A stretch of 64,000 nucleotides of DNA from Roseateles sp. SL47 (GCF_026625885.1 NZ_CP113068.1:5952001-6016000), one strand, 5' to 3'. Shown: positions 9,431 to 19,256, counted from the stretch's first letter. Made by a program: numbers and translations. Notes: generated by a model from the sequence alone, not told the origin.

Positions 9431-12136
9431 TCAGGCGTACAGCGGATTGATCTTGTCAGCCTTGATGCCGTACTTGCTGATGGCTTCGGCCACCTTGGCT
9501 GCCGGAATCTTGCCTTCATCGGCCAGGCTCTTGAGCGCCGCCACCACGATGTAGTGACGGTTGATCTCGAAGTGCTCGCGCAGCTTGGAGCGGAAGTCAC
9601 TGCGGCCAAAGCCGTCCGTGCCCAGCACCTTGTAGCTGCGGCCGGCCGGAATGTAGGCGCGGATCTGCTCGGCGTAGCTCTTCATGTAGTCGGTGGAGGC
9701 GATCACCGGCCCCTGCACCTTGCTCAGCTGCTGGGTGACGTAGGGCACGCAGGCCAGCTCGGTCGGATGCAGCAGGTTCCAGCGTTCGGCGTTCTGGCCG
9801 TCGCGGGCCAGTTCGTTGAAGCTCGGGCAGCTCCAGACGTTGGCGCCCACGCCCCACTCTTCTTCCAGCAGCTTCTTGGCCGCCTGGCTTTCGCGCAGGA
9901 TGGTGCCGGAGCCCAGCAGGTTGACGGTCAGCGGCTTTTGCGCGGCGTCTTCCAGCAGGTACATGCCCTTGAGGATCTGCTCTTCGGTGCCGGCCTTCAG
10001 GCCAGGCATGGCGTAGTTCTCATTGAGCAGGGTGATGTAGAAGAACACGTTCTCCTGGTTCTCCACCATGCGCTTCAGGCCGGCATGCAGGATCACCGCC
10101 ACTTCGTGGGCGAAGGTCGGGTCGTAGCTGACGCAGTTGGGGATGGTGCCCGCCAGGATGTGGCTGTGACCGTCCTCATGCTGCAGGCCTTCGCCGTTCA
10201 GCGTGGTCCGGCCGGACGTGCCGCCCAGCAGGAAGCCGCGGGCCTGCATGTCGCCGGCCGCCCAGGCCAGGTCGCCGATGCGCTGGAAGCCGAACATCGA
10301 GTAGTAGACGTAGAACGGGATCATCACCCGGTTGTTCGTCGAATACGACGTGGCGGCAGCAATCCAGCTGGCCATGCCACCGGCTTCGTTGATGCCTTCC
10401 TGCAGGATCTGGCCCGCGACGTCTTCGCGGTAATACATCACCTGGTCCTTGTCGACCGGGGTGTAGAGCTGACCCTTGGGGTTGTAGATGCCGATCTGGC
10501 GGAACAGGCCTTCCATGCCGAAGGTACGGGCCTCATCCACCAGGATGGGCACGGTACGCGGGCCCAGTTCCTTGTCACGCAGCAGCGTGGTGAGGAAGCG
10601 GACATAGGCCTGGGTGGTCGAGATCTCGCGGCCTTCAGCGGTCGGGTCCAGCACGGCCTGGAAGGTGGCCAGCTCAGGCACCTTCAGGGCTTCTTCCGCC
10701 TGCGGACGGCGCTTGGGCAGGTAGCCGCCCAGGGCCTTGCGGCGTTCCTGCAGATACTGCATTTCCGGCGTGTCGTCGGCCGGCTTGTAGAACGGGATCT
10801 TGGCCAGTTCGGAGTCGGGGATGGGGATGTTGAAGCGGTCGCGGAAGGCCTTGATGTCCTCGTCCTGCAGCTTCTTGGTCTGGTGAGCGGTGTTCTTGCC
10901 TTCACCGATCTTGCCCATGCCGTAGCCCTTGACGGTCTTGATCAGCAGCACGCTGGGCTGGCCGACGGTGTTGACCGCGCGGTGGTAGGCCGCGTAGACC
11001 TTCTGCGGGTCATGGCCACCGCGGTTGAGGCGCCAGATGTCCTCGTCGCTCATGTTCTCGACCATCTTCAGCAGCTCGGGATGCTTGCCGAAGAAGTGCT
11101 TGCGCACGAAGGCGCCGTCATTGGCCTTGTAAGCCTGATAGTCGCCGTCCAGCGTTTCCATCATGACCTTGCGCAGCAGCTCCTGCTTGTCGCGGGCCAG
11201 CAGCGGGTCCCAATAAGAGCCCCAGATCAGCTTGATGACGTTCCAGCCGGCGCCACGGAATTCGCCTTCCAGTTCCTGGATGATCTTGCCGTTGCCACGC
11301 ACCGGGCCGTCCAGGCGCTGCAGGTTGCAATTCACGACGAAGATCAGGTTGTCCAGCTTCTCGCGGGCGGCCAGGCCGATGGCGCCCAGCGATTCCGGCT
11401 CGTCCATTTCGCCGTCGCCCAGGAACACCCAGACCTTGCGCTTGGAGGTGTCGGCAATGCCGCGGGCATGCAGGTACTTCAGGAACCGCGCCTGGTAGAT
11501 GGCCATCAAGGGGCCCAGGCCCATCGAGACGGTGGGGAACTGCCAGAACTCGGGCATCAGCTTCGGATGCGGGTAGCTGGAGAGGCCCTCGCCGTCCACT
11601 TCCTGGCGGAAGTTGTTCAGCTGGTCTTCGGTGATGCGGCCTTCCATGAAGGCGCGGGCATAGATGCCGGGGGCGCTGTGGCCCTGGATGTACAGCAGGT
11701 CACCGCCGTGCACGCCGTCGTCGCCATGCCAGAAGTGGTTGAAGCCGCAGCCCAGCATGGTGGCCAGCGAGGCAAAACTGGAGATGTGGCCGCCCAGGTC
11801 GCCGCCGTCTTCCGGATGCAGGCGGTTGGCACGCACCACCATGGCCATGGCGTTCCAGCGCATGTAGGCGCGCAGGCGCTCTTCCATGTCGATGTTGCCC
11901 GGGAAGCGCTCTTCCTGGTCGGGCGGAATCGTGTTGACGTAGGCCGTGTTGGCCGAGAACGGAACGTCGATACCCGCCTGGCGGGCATGGTCGATCAGTG
12001 TTTCCAGCAGGAAATGGGCACGGTCGCCACCCTCGGTCCCAATGACGGCCGACAGAGCGTCCAGCCATTCCTTGGTTTCGAGTGCGTCGGTGTCATTGGC
12101 GGCTGCGCCTAGGAAGGACTGGGGCTGCGCGGACAT
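9431..12136 (-). CDS. aceE: Pyruvate dehydrogenase E1 component (homodimeric type)
   Basis: A 901-residue homodimeric-type E1. The thiamine-diphosphate motif begins GDGEMDEPESLGAIGL and ends in the NCNLQRLDGPVRG segment; the N-terminal HPEDGGDLGGHISSFAS segment and central GRTTLNGEGLQHEDGHSH are highly conserved in AceE. It decarboxylates pyruvate and reductively acetylates the E2 lipoyl groups. The start at 12136 is set by a good ribosome site (CAGGAGA) nine bases upstream; a longer in-frame extension lies in the promoter region and was rejected. It is first gene of aceE-aceF-lpdA, and divergent from a sensor kinase/response regulator pair. Confidence 0.97.
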   Translation of the reverse strand: MSAQPQSFLGAAANDTDALETKEWLDALSAVIGTEGGDRAHFLLETLIDHARQAGIDVPFSANTAYVNTIPPDQEERFPGNIDMEERLRAYMRWNAMAMVVRANRLHPEDGGDLGGHISSFASLATMLGCGFNHFWHGDDGVHGGDLLYIQGHSAPGIYARAFMEGRITEDQLNNFRQEVDGEGLSSYPHPKLMPEFWQFPTVSMGLGPLMAIYQARFLKYLHARGIADTSKRKVWVFLGDGEMDEPESLGAIGLAAREKLDNLIFVVNCNLQRLDGPVRGNGKIIQELEGEFRGAGWNVIKLIWGSYWDPLLARDKQELLRKVMMETLDGDYQAYKANDGAFVRKHFFGKHPELLKMVENMSDEDIWRLNRGGHDPQKVYAAYHRAVNTVGQPSVLLIKTVKGYGMGKIGEGKNTAHQTKKLQDEDIKAFRDRFNIPIPDSELAKIPFYKPADDTPEMQYLQERRKALGGYLPKRRPQAEEALKVPELATFQAVLDPTAEGREISTTQAYVRFLTTLLRDKELGPRTVPILVDEARTFGMEGLFRQIGIYNPKGQLYTPVDKDQVMYYREDVAGQILQEGINEAGGMASWIAAATSYSTNNRVMIPFYVYYSMFGFQRIGDLAWAAGDMQARGFLLGGTSGRTTLNGEGLQHEDGHSHILAGTIPNCVSYDPTFAHEVAVILHAGLKRMVENQENVFFYITLLNENYAMPGLKAGTEEQILKGMYLLEDAAQKPLTVNLLGSGTILRESQAAKKLLEEEWGVGANVWSCPSFNELARDGQNAERWNLLHPTELACVPYVTQQLSKVQGPVIASTDYMKSYAEQIRAYIPAGRSYKVLGTDGFGRSDFRSKLREHFEINRHYIVVAALKSLADEGKIPAAKVAEAISKYGIKADKINPLYA

Positions 12137-12465
12137 GGTCTTGTCTCCTGTTTTCGGGGTCCGGCACGCCGGACCAGACGTCAAGCTTAGGCAAATGCGT
12201 CTGGCGAGGCACCTGCCGAAAGAGTGAGGGCCCATCGGTTGCAAGGGCATGGCGCACGCCATGCCCCCCGCGCTCGCGGAGCCACGGCGGCGGAGTTTCG
12301 CATAAGCCGGCAATTTTCCAAATAGCGCGACGCCATTTCTCATTATGAAATGTGAAGACAGATCCGGCGGTGCTGCGCGAGGGTCGCCGCACGCTGTACA
12401 CGATCAGGGAATGCCCCGAGACGCCAGCTCCGGGAGGGCCATTCGCGGCCCGGATAATCCGGCCC
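12137..12465. promoter_or_regulatory. Divergent aceE / sensor kinase promoter region with perfect inverted repeats
   Basis: A 329-base non-coding stretch between two divergent genes. It contains a perfect inverted repeat GGGCATGGCG-CA-CGCCATGCCC at 12245-12266 and a second one, CATTTC-N7-GAAATG, at 12334-12352. Either could be an operator. The first, with a two-base centre, looks more like a dimeric protein site than an RNA hairpin. No confident sigma-70 boxes were assigned. Confidence 0.55.
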
Positions 12466-15045
12466 ATGTTGTCTCGCCTCGCTGTCCAAGGCTTTCTGCG
12501 CCGCGCCCTGACCCCCGCCAAACGCCTGGTGTCCACCTGGTGGCGACGGCAGTCGCCCTCCCGCCAGGACCGCTTCGCCACGCTGGGCCCGCTGCTGTCG
12601 GTGCTGTTGTTCCTGGCGGCGATCGTGTCGGCCTTCTGGTACCTCCGGAACGAGGAAATCGAACGCGAGGCCGAGGCGGTGAAGCGCGATACCGAGATGG
12701 CGCAGCAGCTGATCCGCTCACGGCTGATCGACAACGAGGACCAGTTGATCCTGCTGCAGCGGGACATCACCACCCGGGCCATGGACCCGCTGGAGTTCAG
12801 CCAGCGGGCCATGACGATTGCCCGCAACCGGCCGGAGATCACCCACATCTCCTGGGTCAACCAGCGGCGCGAGCGGCGCGCCAGCGTGGCCGCCATCGGC
12901 GACCAGGCGGATTCGCTGATGACGCTGGAGGGCGGCGACCCGTCCATGCCCAATGGCCATGCCAGCAACGAACCGGAGAAGGCCTTCCAGGCGGCGCGTG
13001 ACCGGCGTCTGCGGGTGTATTCGGGCCCCTTCCCGGATGCCAACAACACCATCGTCTTCCAGTTGCAGTTGCCGCTGAGCGACCGCAACGGCTTTGGCGG
13101 CGTGCTGGTGGCCGAATATGCGGTGGAGGCCCTGGTGCGGTATTCCATCCCGTCGGAAGTGACCAACCGCCATGCGATGGCGGTGCTGGACCCGCGGGAG
13201 CAGGTGGTGGCCAGTACGGTCACACCGATGCCGGGCCGGCGCTTGACGCGCGCCCCCATCTATTACGAGGTGCCGATGGCGCCGGCCCCGGGCCTGGTGC
13301 TGCGTGGCCAGGGCTACCGGACCTCCATCGGCCTGATCTCCAACACCTTGTTCTGGATGGTGATGGCGCTGTCGGTGCTGACCGTCTGGATGTTGCTGGG
13401 GACGTGGAAGCACATGCGTCGGCGCGCCCATGTGCAAAACGCGCTCGCGGCGGAGACGAATTTCCGGCGGGCGATGGAAAACTCCATGCTCACCGGCATG
13501 CGGGCCATGGACCTGGAAACCCGCATCAGCTATGTGAACCCCGCTTTCTGCGCGATGACCGGTTTCTCCGAGACGGAGTTGATCGGCCGCAAACCGCCCT
13601 TCCCTTACTGGCCGCCGGACCGCTACGAAGAGAACGTGCGTCTGCTGCAGCAGGAGATGCAGGGGCGCAGCCCGGCGGGCGGTTCGGAAGTGAAGGTGAT
13701 GCGCAAGGACGGCAGCATCTTCGACGCCCGCATGTATGTGTCGCCGCTGATTGATCCGAAAGGCAAGCAGAACGGCTGGATGACCTCGATGACCAACATC
13801 ACCGAGGCCAAGCGGGTGCGAGACCAGCTGTCCGCGTCGCATGAGCGCTTCACCACCGTGCTGGAAGGGCTGGATGCGGCGGTGTCGGTGCTGTCCGTGC
13901 AGCAGGGGGAGTTGCTGTTCGCCAACCGTAGTTACCGGCTGTGGTTCGGCGCGGACCCGAAGGGCCATGCCATGCTGGCGGGTTCGCAGTTGGGCATTAC
14001 CGCAACGAAGGACGAGCCGGATGAGGACGCTGATGACTTCAACAACCTGCCGGCGCAGCACCTGACCGAAATCGGTGCGGATTCCCGCGAGGTGTTCATC
14101 GCCCAACTGGACATGTGGTTTGACGTGCGGGCGCGCTATCTGCAGTGGACGGATGGCCGCCTGGCCCAGATGCTGATTGCCACCGACATCACTGCCCGTC
14201 GCCATGCAGAGGCGCAGCAGCAGCAGCAGGCCGAGAAGGCGCAGGTGACGAGCCGGTTGATCACGATGGGCGAGATGGCGTCGAGCGTGGCCCATGAGCT
14301 GAACCAACCGCTGACCGCCATCAGCAATTACTGCAATGGGATGCTGTCGCGCGTGCGCAGCGACAACATCCGCAAGGAAGACCTGATGGCGGCGCTGGAG
14401 AAGACCGCCAAGCAGGCGCAGCGGGCCGGCCAGATCATCCATCGCATCCGCGCCTTCGTGAAGAAGAGCGAACCGCAGCGGCAGCCCGCGTTTGCCGCTT
14501 CCATCGTGGAAGACTCGGTGGAACTGGCCGGGATTGAACTGCGCCGCCGCAATGTGCAGATCCACACCTATGTGGCGCAGCGGCTGCCGGTGATGCGGGT
14601 GGACCCGATCCTGATCGAGCAGGTGCTGCTGAATCTGCTGAAGAACGCTGCGGAGGCCATTGACAACGCCGCGCTGCCCCCATCGCGCCGCCATATCGAG
14701 CTGCGGGTGGTGCCCAAACACACCGCCGAATTAGGGGCCAACATCGAATTTTCGGTGACCGACATGGGCCCTGGCCTGCCCGAAGAGGTGATCGAGCGGA
14801 TGTACGAGGCCTTTTTCTCGACAAAAGCTGACGGACTGGGCATCGGCCTAGGGTTATGCCGGTCCATCATCGAGTCGCATCAGGGCAGGATACGGGCCGA
14901 GAACTTATACAATGGGGCAGCCATCGTCGGGTGCCGTTTCGCATTCACGATCCCCGTGGATATTCCGCGACCCGAGCCCACCTTGCATGAAAAAATCCAT
15001 GACAAGGACGAAGGGACTGCTCACAACACCGCCGCTACACCATGA
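12466..15045 (+). CDS. PAS-domain membrane sensor histidine kinase (FixL/DctB-like)
   Basis: An 859-residue membrane kinase. TM1 lies at about 39-60, an extracytoplasmic sensor region to about 285, and TM2 near 290-310. A first PAS domain (AETNFRRAMENSMLTGMRA) and a second PAS (ERFTTVLEGLDAAVSV) follow. The HisKA motif SSVAHELNQPLTAI places the phospho-accepting histidine at 610. The HATPase domain shows LLNLLKNAAEAID (N box) and GLGIGLGLCRSIIESHQG (G2). The start MLSRLAVQG was chosen over an in-frame ATG 114 bases upstream that would fall in the promoter region. It overlaps the response regulator by four bases (ATGA), so the pair is translationally coupled. The place divergent from aceE suggests it may govern pyruvate or acetyl-CoA metabolism; that is inference. 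Confidence 0.9.
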   Translation: MLSRLAVQGFLRRALTPAKRLVSTWWRRQSPSRQDRFATLGPLLSVLLFLAAIVSAFWYLRNEEIEREAEAVKRDTEMAQQLIRSRLIDNEDQLILLQRDITTRAMDPLEFSQRAMTIARNRPEITHISWVNQRRERRASVAAIGDQADSLMTLEGGDPSMPNGHASNEPEKAFQAARDRRLRVYSGPFPDANNTIVFQLQLPLSDRNGFGGVLVAEYAVEALVRYSIPSEVTNRHAMAVLDPREQVVASTVTPMPGRRLTRAPIYYEVPMAPAPGLVLRGQGYRTSIGLISNTLFWMVMALSVLTVWMLLGTWKHMRRRAHVQNALAAETNFRRAMENSMLTGMRAMDLETRISYVNPAFCAMTGFSETELIGRKPPFPYWPPDRYEENVRLLQQEMQGRSPAGGSEVKVMRKDGSIFDARMYVSPLIDPKGKQNGWMTSMTNITEAKRVRDQLSASHERFTTVLEGLDAAVSVLSVQQGELLFANRSYRLWFGADPKGHAMLAGSQLGITATKDEPDEDADDFNNLPAQHLTEIGADSREVFIAQLDMWFDVRARYLQWTDGRLAQMLIATDITARRHAEAQQQQQAEKAQVTSRLITMGEMASSVAHELNQPLTAISNYCNGMLSRVRSDNIRKEDLMAALEKTAKQAQRAGQIIHRIRAFVKKSEPQRQPAFAASIVEDSVELAGIELRRRNVQIHTYVAQRLPVMRVDPILIEQVLLNLLKNAAEAIDNAALPPSRRHIELRVVPKHTAELGANIEFSVTDMGPGLPEEVIERMYEAFFSTKADGLGIGLGLCRSIIESHQGRIRAENLYNGAAIVGCRFAFTIPVDIPRPEPTLHEKIHDKDEGTAHNTAATP

Positions 15046-15668
15046 GCTTGATTCCGAAGAAGGGTACTGTCTACGTTGTGGACGATGATGAGGCCGTGCG
15101 AGATTCCCTCCAGTGGCTGCTGGAAGGCAAGGATTACCGGGTGAAGTGTTATGACTCCGCAGAGTCATTCCTGAGCCGTTATGACCCTCGCGAAGTGGCC
15201 TGCCTCATTGCCGACATCCGTATGGACGGCATGAGTGGCCTGGACCTGCAGGACAAACTGCTGGAACGCAAGAGCCCGCTGCCCATCGTCTTCATCACCG
15301 GTCACGGCGATGTGCCGATGGCGGTGCAGACGATGAAGAAGGGCGCTGTTGATTTCATCGAGAAGCCCTTCAAGGAAGAAGAGCTGCTCAACCTGGTGGA
15401 GCGCATGCTGGACCAGGCGCGTGGCGCCTTCGCCACCCAGCAGGAAGCCGCCAGCCGCGATGCCCTGCTGTCGCGCCTGACCACCCGTGAGGCGCAGGTG
15501 CTGGAACGCATCGTGGCCGGCCGCCTGAACAAGCAGATTGCGGACGATCTCGGCATCAGCATCAAGACGGTGGAGGCGCACCGCGCCAACATCATGGAGA
15601 AGCTCAATGCCAACACGGTGGCAGACCTGCTGAAGATCGCGCTGGGCGCGACGGCCAAGGCCGGCTGA
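15042..15668 (+). CDS. FixJ/NarL-family response regulator
   Basis: A 208-residue regulator. The receiver domain (about 8-125) has the acidic pair DDDE at 14-17, phospho-acceptor D58 in LIADIRMDG, the conserved T/S in VFITGHGD and lysine in IEKPF. The LuxR-type HTH (about 140-200) has LTTREAQVLERIVAG and IADDLGISIKTVEAHRANI. Its ATG overlaps the kinase stop codon, which fixes partner and start. The receiver-HTH pairing is typical of FixJ/TtrR/TodT regulators activating redox or substrate-linked genes. A terminator follows at once, so folD is not likely in the same transcript. Confidence 0.93.
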   Translation: MSLIPKKGTVYVVDDDEAVRDSLQWLLEGKDYRVKCYDSAESFLSRYDPREVACLIADIRMDGMSGLDLQDKLLERKSPLPIVFITGHGDVPMAVQTMKKGAVDFIEKPFKEEELLNLVERMLDQARGAFATQQEAASRDALLSRLTTREAQVLERIVAGRLNKQIADDLGISIKTVEAHRANIMEKLNANTVADLLKIALGATAKAG

Positions 15669-15686
15669 GCCCGCCCCCTGTTTCCC

Positions 15687-15713
15687 GAGGCCGCTGCATC
15701 AGCGGCCTCTTTT
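15687..15713 (+). terminator. Rho-independent terminator after the response regulator
   Basis: Stem GAGGCCGCT (15687-15695) with AGCGGCCTC (15701-15709), five-base loop and TTTT tail, 18 bases after the response regulator stop and before folD. Confidence 0.85.
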
Positions 15714-15740
15714 GCTTTCTGGAGTCCCTGGAGTTTTCGC

Positions 15741-16601
15741 ATGACCGCACAACTGATCGACGGCAACGCCCTGTCCAAGAAGCTGCGTGGCGAGGTGGCC
15801 ACCCGCGCCGCCGCGCTCACCGCCCGAGGCTTGAAGCCCGGGCTGGCCGTGGTGCTGGTGGGAGACAACCCGGCCAGCCAGGTGTACGTGCGCAACAAGG
15901 TGAAGGCCTGTGAAGACGCCGGGATGCATTCGGTGCTGGAGAAGTACGAGGCCACGCTGTCGGAGGCCGAGCTGCTGGCACGGGTGGATGCCCTGAATCA
16001 AGACCCCTCGATTCACGGCATCCTGGTGCAATTGCCGCTGCCCGCGCACATTGACGCCCACAAGGTGATTGAAGCGATTGCGCCGGAGAAGGACGTGGAT
16101 GGCTTCCATGTGGCCAGCGCGGGCGCACTGATGGTGGGGCAGGACGGCTTCAAGCCCTGCACGCCGTACGGCTGCATGAAAATGCTGGAGTACATCGGCT
16201 ACGACATCAAGGGCAAGCATGCCGTGGTGATTGGCCGCAGCAACATCGTCGGCAAGCCGATGGCCCTGCTGCTGCTGCAGGCGAACGCCACGGTGACGGT
16301 CTGCCACAGCGCGACGCCAGATCTGGCGCATTTCACCCGCCAAGCGGACATCGTGGTGGCCGCGGTGGGCAAGCGCAATGTGCTGACGGCGGACATGGTG
16401 AAGCCGGGCGCGGTGGTGCTGGATGTGGGCATGAACCGCACCGATGACGGCAAGCTGTGCGGCGATGTGGACTTTGCCGGCGTGAGTGAAGTGGCCGGCT
16501 GGATCACGCCGGTGCCCGGCGGTGTGGGCCCGATGACCATCACGATGCTGCTGGTCAATACGATTGAATCCGCCGAACGGGCGGCCGCTCTCCAGGGCTG
16601 A
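15741..16601 (+). CDS. folD: Methylenetetrahydrofolate dehydrogenase / cyclohydrolase
   Basis: A 286-residue bifunctional folate enzyme. Visible signatures: active-site lysine region [57 protein letters not shown]-binding [18 protein letters not shown], and the C-terminal [15 protein letters not shown]. It interconverts 5,10-methylene-THF, 5,10-methenyl-THF and 10-formyl-THF in the cytosol. Length and motif order are standard. The ATG at 15741 follows the terminator of the two-component pair by 27 bases, so its promoter should overlap that region or transcription reads through. Confidence 0.97.
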   Translation: MTAQLIDGNALSKKLRGEVATRAAALTARGLKPGLAVVLVGDNPASQVYVRNKVKACEDAGMHSVLEKYEATLSEAELLARVDALNQDPSIHGILVQLPLPAHIDAHKVIEAIAPEKDVDGFHVASAGALMVGQDGFKPCTPYGCMKMLEYIGYDIKGKHAVVIGRSNIVGKPMALLLLQANATVTVCHSATPDLAHFTRQADIVVAAVGKRNVLTADMVKPGAVVLDVGMNRTDDGKLCGDVDFAGVSEVAGWITPVPGGVGPMTITMLLVNTIESAERAAALQG

Positions 16602-16807
16602 GGCCACGTTGAAACCAGCCCCCCAAGGGTCGACCCCGATTCAGGGGGTGGTGGCACGTGGCTTGAAGCGGCTCTTGGCGCCCTCAGGTGAGACAGTTGC
16701 AGGTCGATAGCGTCCTTCAACGGATGCGATAGAAACCACAGGGTCGAAGCCCGTCGAAAGGCTGAGACACTTGAACCTTCGCCTGCCATCAGTTTCCAGA
16801 GGATTGC

Positions 16808-18898
16808 ATGGACGTCAATGCTGCTTCCCCCGCCGTTGTTTCCGTTACGGCGCCCAACCCCCTGCTCTCCACCGCGCCGCTGCCTGATTTCGCGGCCATT
16901 CAGCCGGGCCACATTCAACCGGCCATCAGCGAGTTGCTGGAAGAGGCCCGGCAAGCGCTGGCCCAGGTAACAGCGCCGGATGCGCCGGCCGACTACGAAA
17001 CCCTGTCCCGCGTGCTGAACGTCGCCACTGAGCGGCTGGGTACCGCCTGGGGGGCTGTGGGTCATTTGAATGCGGTAGCCAACACACCCGCGCTGCGGGA
17101 GGCGTACAACGCGGTACTGCCCGCCGTGACCGAGTTCTATACCGGGCTGGGCGCGAATGAAGCGCTGTATGCCAAATACAAAGCCATCGCGGGCGGCCAG
17201 GGGCTGAGCGCGGAGCGCCGGCAACTGCTCAAGCATGCCATTCGGGACTTTGTGCTGTCGGGTGCGGAGTTGTCCGGGGAGGCCAAGGAGCGGTTCGCCA
17301 AAATCCAGGAGCGCAGCGCGGAGATTGCGCAAGCATTCTCCGAGCATGTGATGGATGCCACCGACAGCTGGAGCCTGTTTGCGACCGCGCAGGAGATGCA
17401 GGGCGTGCCGCCAGACGTGCAGGCGAATGCACGGGCAGCGGCGGAGAAGGATGGGCGTGAGGGCTTCAAGCTGACACTGCACTTCCCGGTATACATGCCG
17501 GTGATGCAATATGCCGAAGACCGGTCGCTGCGGGAGCGGCTCTACCGCGCCTACGTGACCCGCGCGAGCGAGCTGGCGGAGAAGCCAGAATTCGACAACA
17601 GCCCGTTGATGCAGGAGTTGCTGGCGCTTCGTCAGGAAGAATCGCTGCTGTTGGGCTTCAATAATTTCGCGGAAGCCTCGCTGGTGCCCAAAATGGCCAC
17701 CTCACCCGCGCAGGTGATGGATTTCCTGCGGGATCTGGCCGCACGCGCCAAGCCGTATGCGCAGCGGGATCTGGACGAGCTGAGAGACTTTGCCAAGGCG
17801 GCCTTGCAGATGCCGGCCCTCGAAGCCTGGGATCTGGCCTATGTGTCGGAGAAGCTGAAGGAGGCGCGGTACGCGTTTTCGGATCAGGAGGTTCGGCAGT
17901 ATCTGACCTTGCCGCGGGTGCTGGAAGGTTTGTTCCGCATCGTGGACCGGTTGTTCGGCGTGCAGTTGGTGCCCGCTCAAGCATCGGTGTGGCATGAGAG
18001 CGTTCAATTCTGCGAGCTGCGCCGCGACGGTCAATTGATCGGGCAGGTGTATCTGGACCTGTTCGCTCGTAATGGCAAGCGGCCCGGTGCCTGGATGGAC
18101 GAAGTGCGCAGCCGTTGGAGCCGTCCGGATCTGGCCAAAAGCAGCAGCGGCAGCAGCAGCAGTAGTAGCACCGAGCAGATTCCAGTGGCCCATCTGGTGT
18201 GCAACTTCCCGCAGGGCGCAGACGGCAAACCCGCCCTGTTGACCCATGACGATGTGATCACCCTCTTCCACGAGTGCGGCCACGGCTTGCACCATCTGCT
18301 GACACGGGTGGCAGAGTTGGGGGTGTCCGGGATCTCCGGCGTGGAATGGGATGCGGTGGAGCTGCCCAGTCAGTTCATGGAGAACTTCTGCTGGGAGTGG
18401 GAAGTTGTCCAGCAGTTGTCCGGCCACGTGGATACCGGCGCTTCATTGCCCCGCGAGTTGTTCGACAAAATGCTGGCGGCGAAGAACTTCCAGGCCGGTT
18501 TGCAGACGCTGCGGCAGATCGAGTTCGCACTCTTCGATATGCGGCTGCATGCAGAGCCCGGCTCGGAAACGCGCATTCAAGACCTGCTGAATGAAGTTCG
18601 GGCCGAGGTGTCCGTCAACCCGCCGCCCGAATTCAATCGCTTCCAGCACAGCTTCTCCCACATCTTTGCGGGGGGGTATGCGGCTGGCTATTACAGCTAT
18701 AAATGGGCGGAAGTGCTCTCGGCAGATTGCTGGAGCGCGTTTGAGGAAGAAGGCGTTTTCAATCCGGACACCGGGCGGCGGTATCTGGAGGAAATCCTCT
18801 CCATGGGAAGCGTCCGGGATGCGATGGATAACTTCAAGGCATTTCGTGGGCGGGAGCCCAAGATTGACGCCTTGTTGCGGCATCAAGGGATGGCTTGA
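16808..18898 (+). CDS. prlC: Oligopeptidase A (M3 family zinc metallopeptidase)
   Basis: A 696-residue M3 peptidase. The zinc motif HECGHGLHHLL is HExxH, with the third ligand region GVEWDAVELPSQFMENF downstream. The C-terminal QHSFSHIFAGGYAAGYYSYKWAEVL is also diagnostic. It degrades short peptides, including signal-peptide remnants, in the cytosol. A low-complexity serine insert (about residues 445-455), encoded by an AGC/AGT triplet run at 18140-18169, replaces the loop just before PVAHLVCNF. This looks like recent triplet expansion in a surface loop. The 206 bases between folD and this gene contain no gene; the two may or may not be co-transcribed. Confidence 0.94.
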   Translation: MDVNAASPAVVSVTAPNPLLSTAPLPDFAAIQPGHIQPAISELLEEARQALAQVTAPDAPADYETLSRVLNVATERLGTAWGAVGHLNAVANTPALREAYNAVLPAVTEFYTGLGANEALYAKYKAIAGGQGLSAERRQLLKHAIRDFVLSGAELSGEAKERFAKIQERSAEIAQAFSEHVMDATDSWSLFATAQEMQGVPPDVQANARAAAEKDGREGFKLTLHFPVYMPVMQYAEDRSLRERLYRAYVTRASELAEKPEFDNSPLMQELLALRQEESLLLGFNNFAEASLVPKMATSPAQVMDFLRDLAARAKPYAQRDLDELRDFAKAALQMPALEAWDLAYVSEKLKEARYAFSDQEVRQYLTLPRVLEGLFRIVDRLFGVQLVPAQASVWHESVQFCELRRDGQLIGQVYLDLFARNGKRPGAWMDEVRSRWSRPDLAKSSSGSSSSSSTEQIPVAHLVCNFPQGADGKPALLTHDDVITLFHECGHGLHHLLTRVAELGVSGISGVEWDAVELPSQFMENFCWEWEVVQQLSGHVDTGASLPRELFDKMLAAKNFQAGLQTLRQIEFALFDMRLHAEPGSETRIQDLLNEVRAEVSVNPPPEFNRFQHSFSHIFAGGYAAGYYSYKWAEVLSADCWSAFEEEGVFNPDTGRRYLEEILSMGSVRDAMDNFKAFRGREPKIDALLRHQGMA

Positions 18899-18911
18899 AG
18901 CAGTGGCCGCC

Positions 18912-19139
18912 GCTTGCCCTTGGCTGTGGCGAGTCCGGAGGTCTTGAGGGCCTCCAGCCCTCAAGACTCCCCTCCGGTGCTCAGGAGTCGGGGCGGGCCC
19001 AACTCGCTTCGCTCACCTTCGGCTCGCTTCGCTCAAACAGCCGGTCCCTCTAGCTAGTTATTGATGCGCGCTCCGCGCGCCCCCCGACTCCCTCCGCTCC
19101 TCGGCTCCTCCCACACCACACCCACAGCCAAGGGCAAGC
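18912..19139. repeat. Nested inverted-repeat element downstream of prlC
   Basis: A 228-base non-coding element. Outer arms: perfect 18-base inverted repeat (18912-18929 and 19122-19139, GCTTGCCCTTGGCTGTGG). Inner arms: perfect 10-base repeat GGAGTCGGGG at 18984-18993 with CCCCGACTCC at 19082-19091. A separate 11-bp hairpin is at 18941-18967. Between the inner arms CTCGCTTCGCTCA is repeated directly at 19003-19015 and 19023-19035. No target-site duplication is evident. It could be a MITE/REP-like repeat or a folded 3'-end RNA of prlC. Confidence 0.7.
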
Positions 19140-19173
19140 AGCTTCACATCCACCGTGCCCTATCACTGGCCCA

Positions 19174-19209
19174 GTGCTTCGTGTGGTGCTTCGTGTGGTG
19201 CTTGTTGTG
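19174..19209. repeat. 12-bp tandem repeat (three units)
   Basis: Unit GTGCTTCGTGTG occurs twice exactly (19174-19185, 19186-19197) and once degenerate (19198-19209), in the non-coding stretch between the convergent prlC and M16 genes. Confidence 0.8.
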
Positions 19210-19256
19210 GTGATTGGTCTGGTGGTGGGCCTGACGGTGGGTCCGGCGGATATTGC

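Noticed and set aside
9554..12112. Long open frame antisense to aceE
   Set aside because: Antisense shadow of a highly conserved gene.
18912..19139. Insertion sequence remnant
   Set aside because: No transposase fragment and no target-site duplication flanking the inverted repeats; left as a repeat element.
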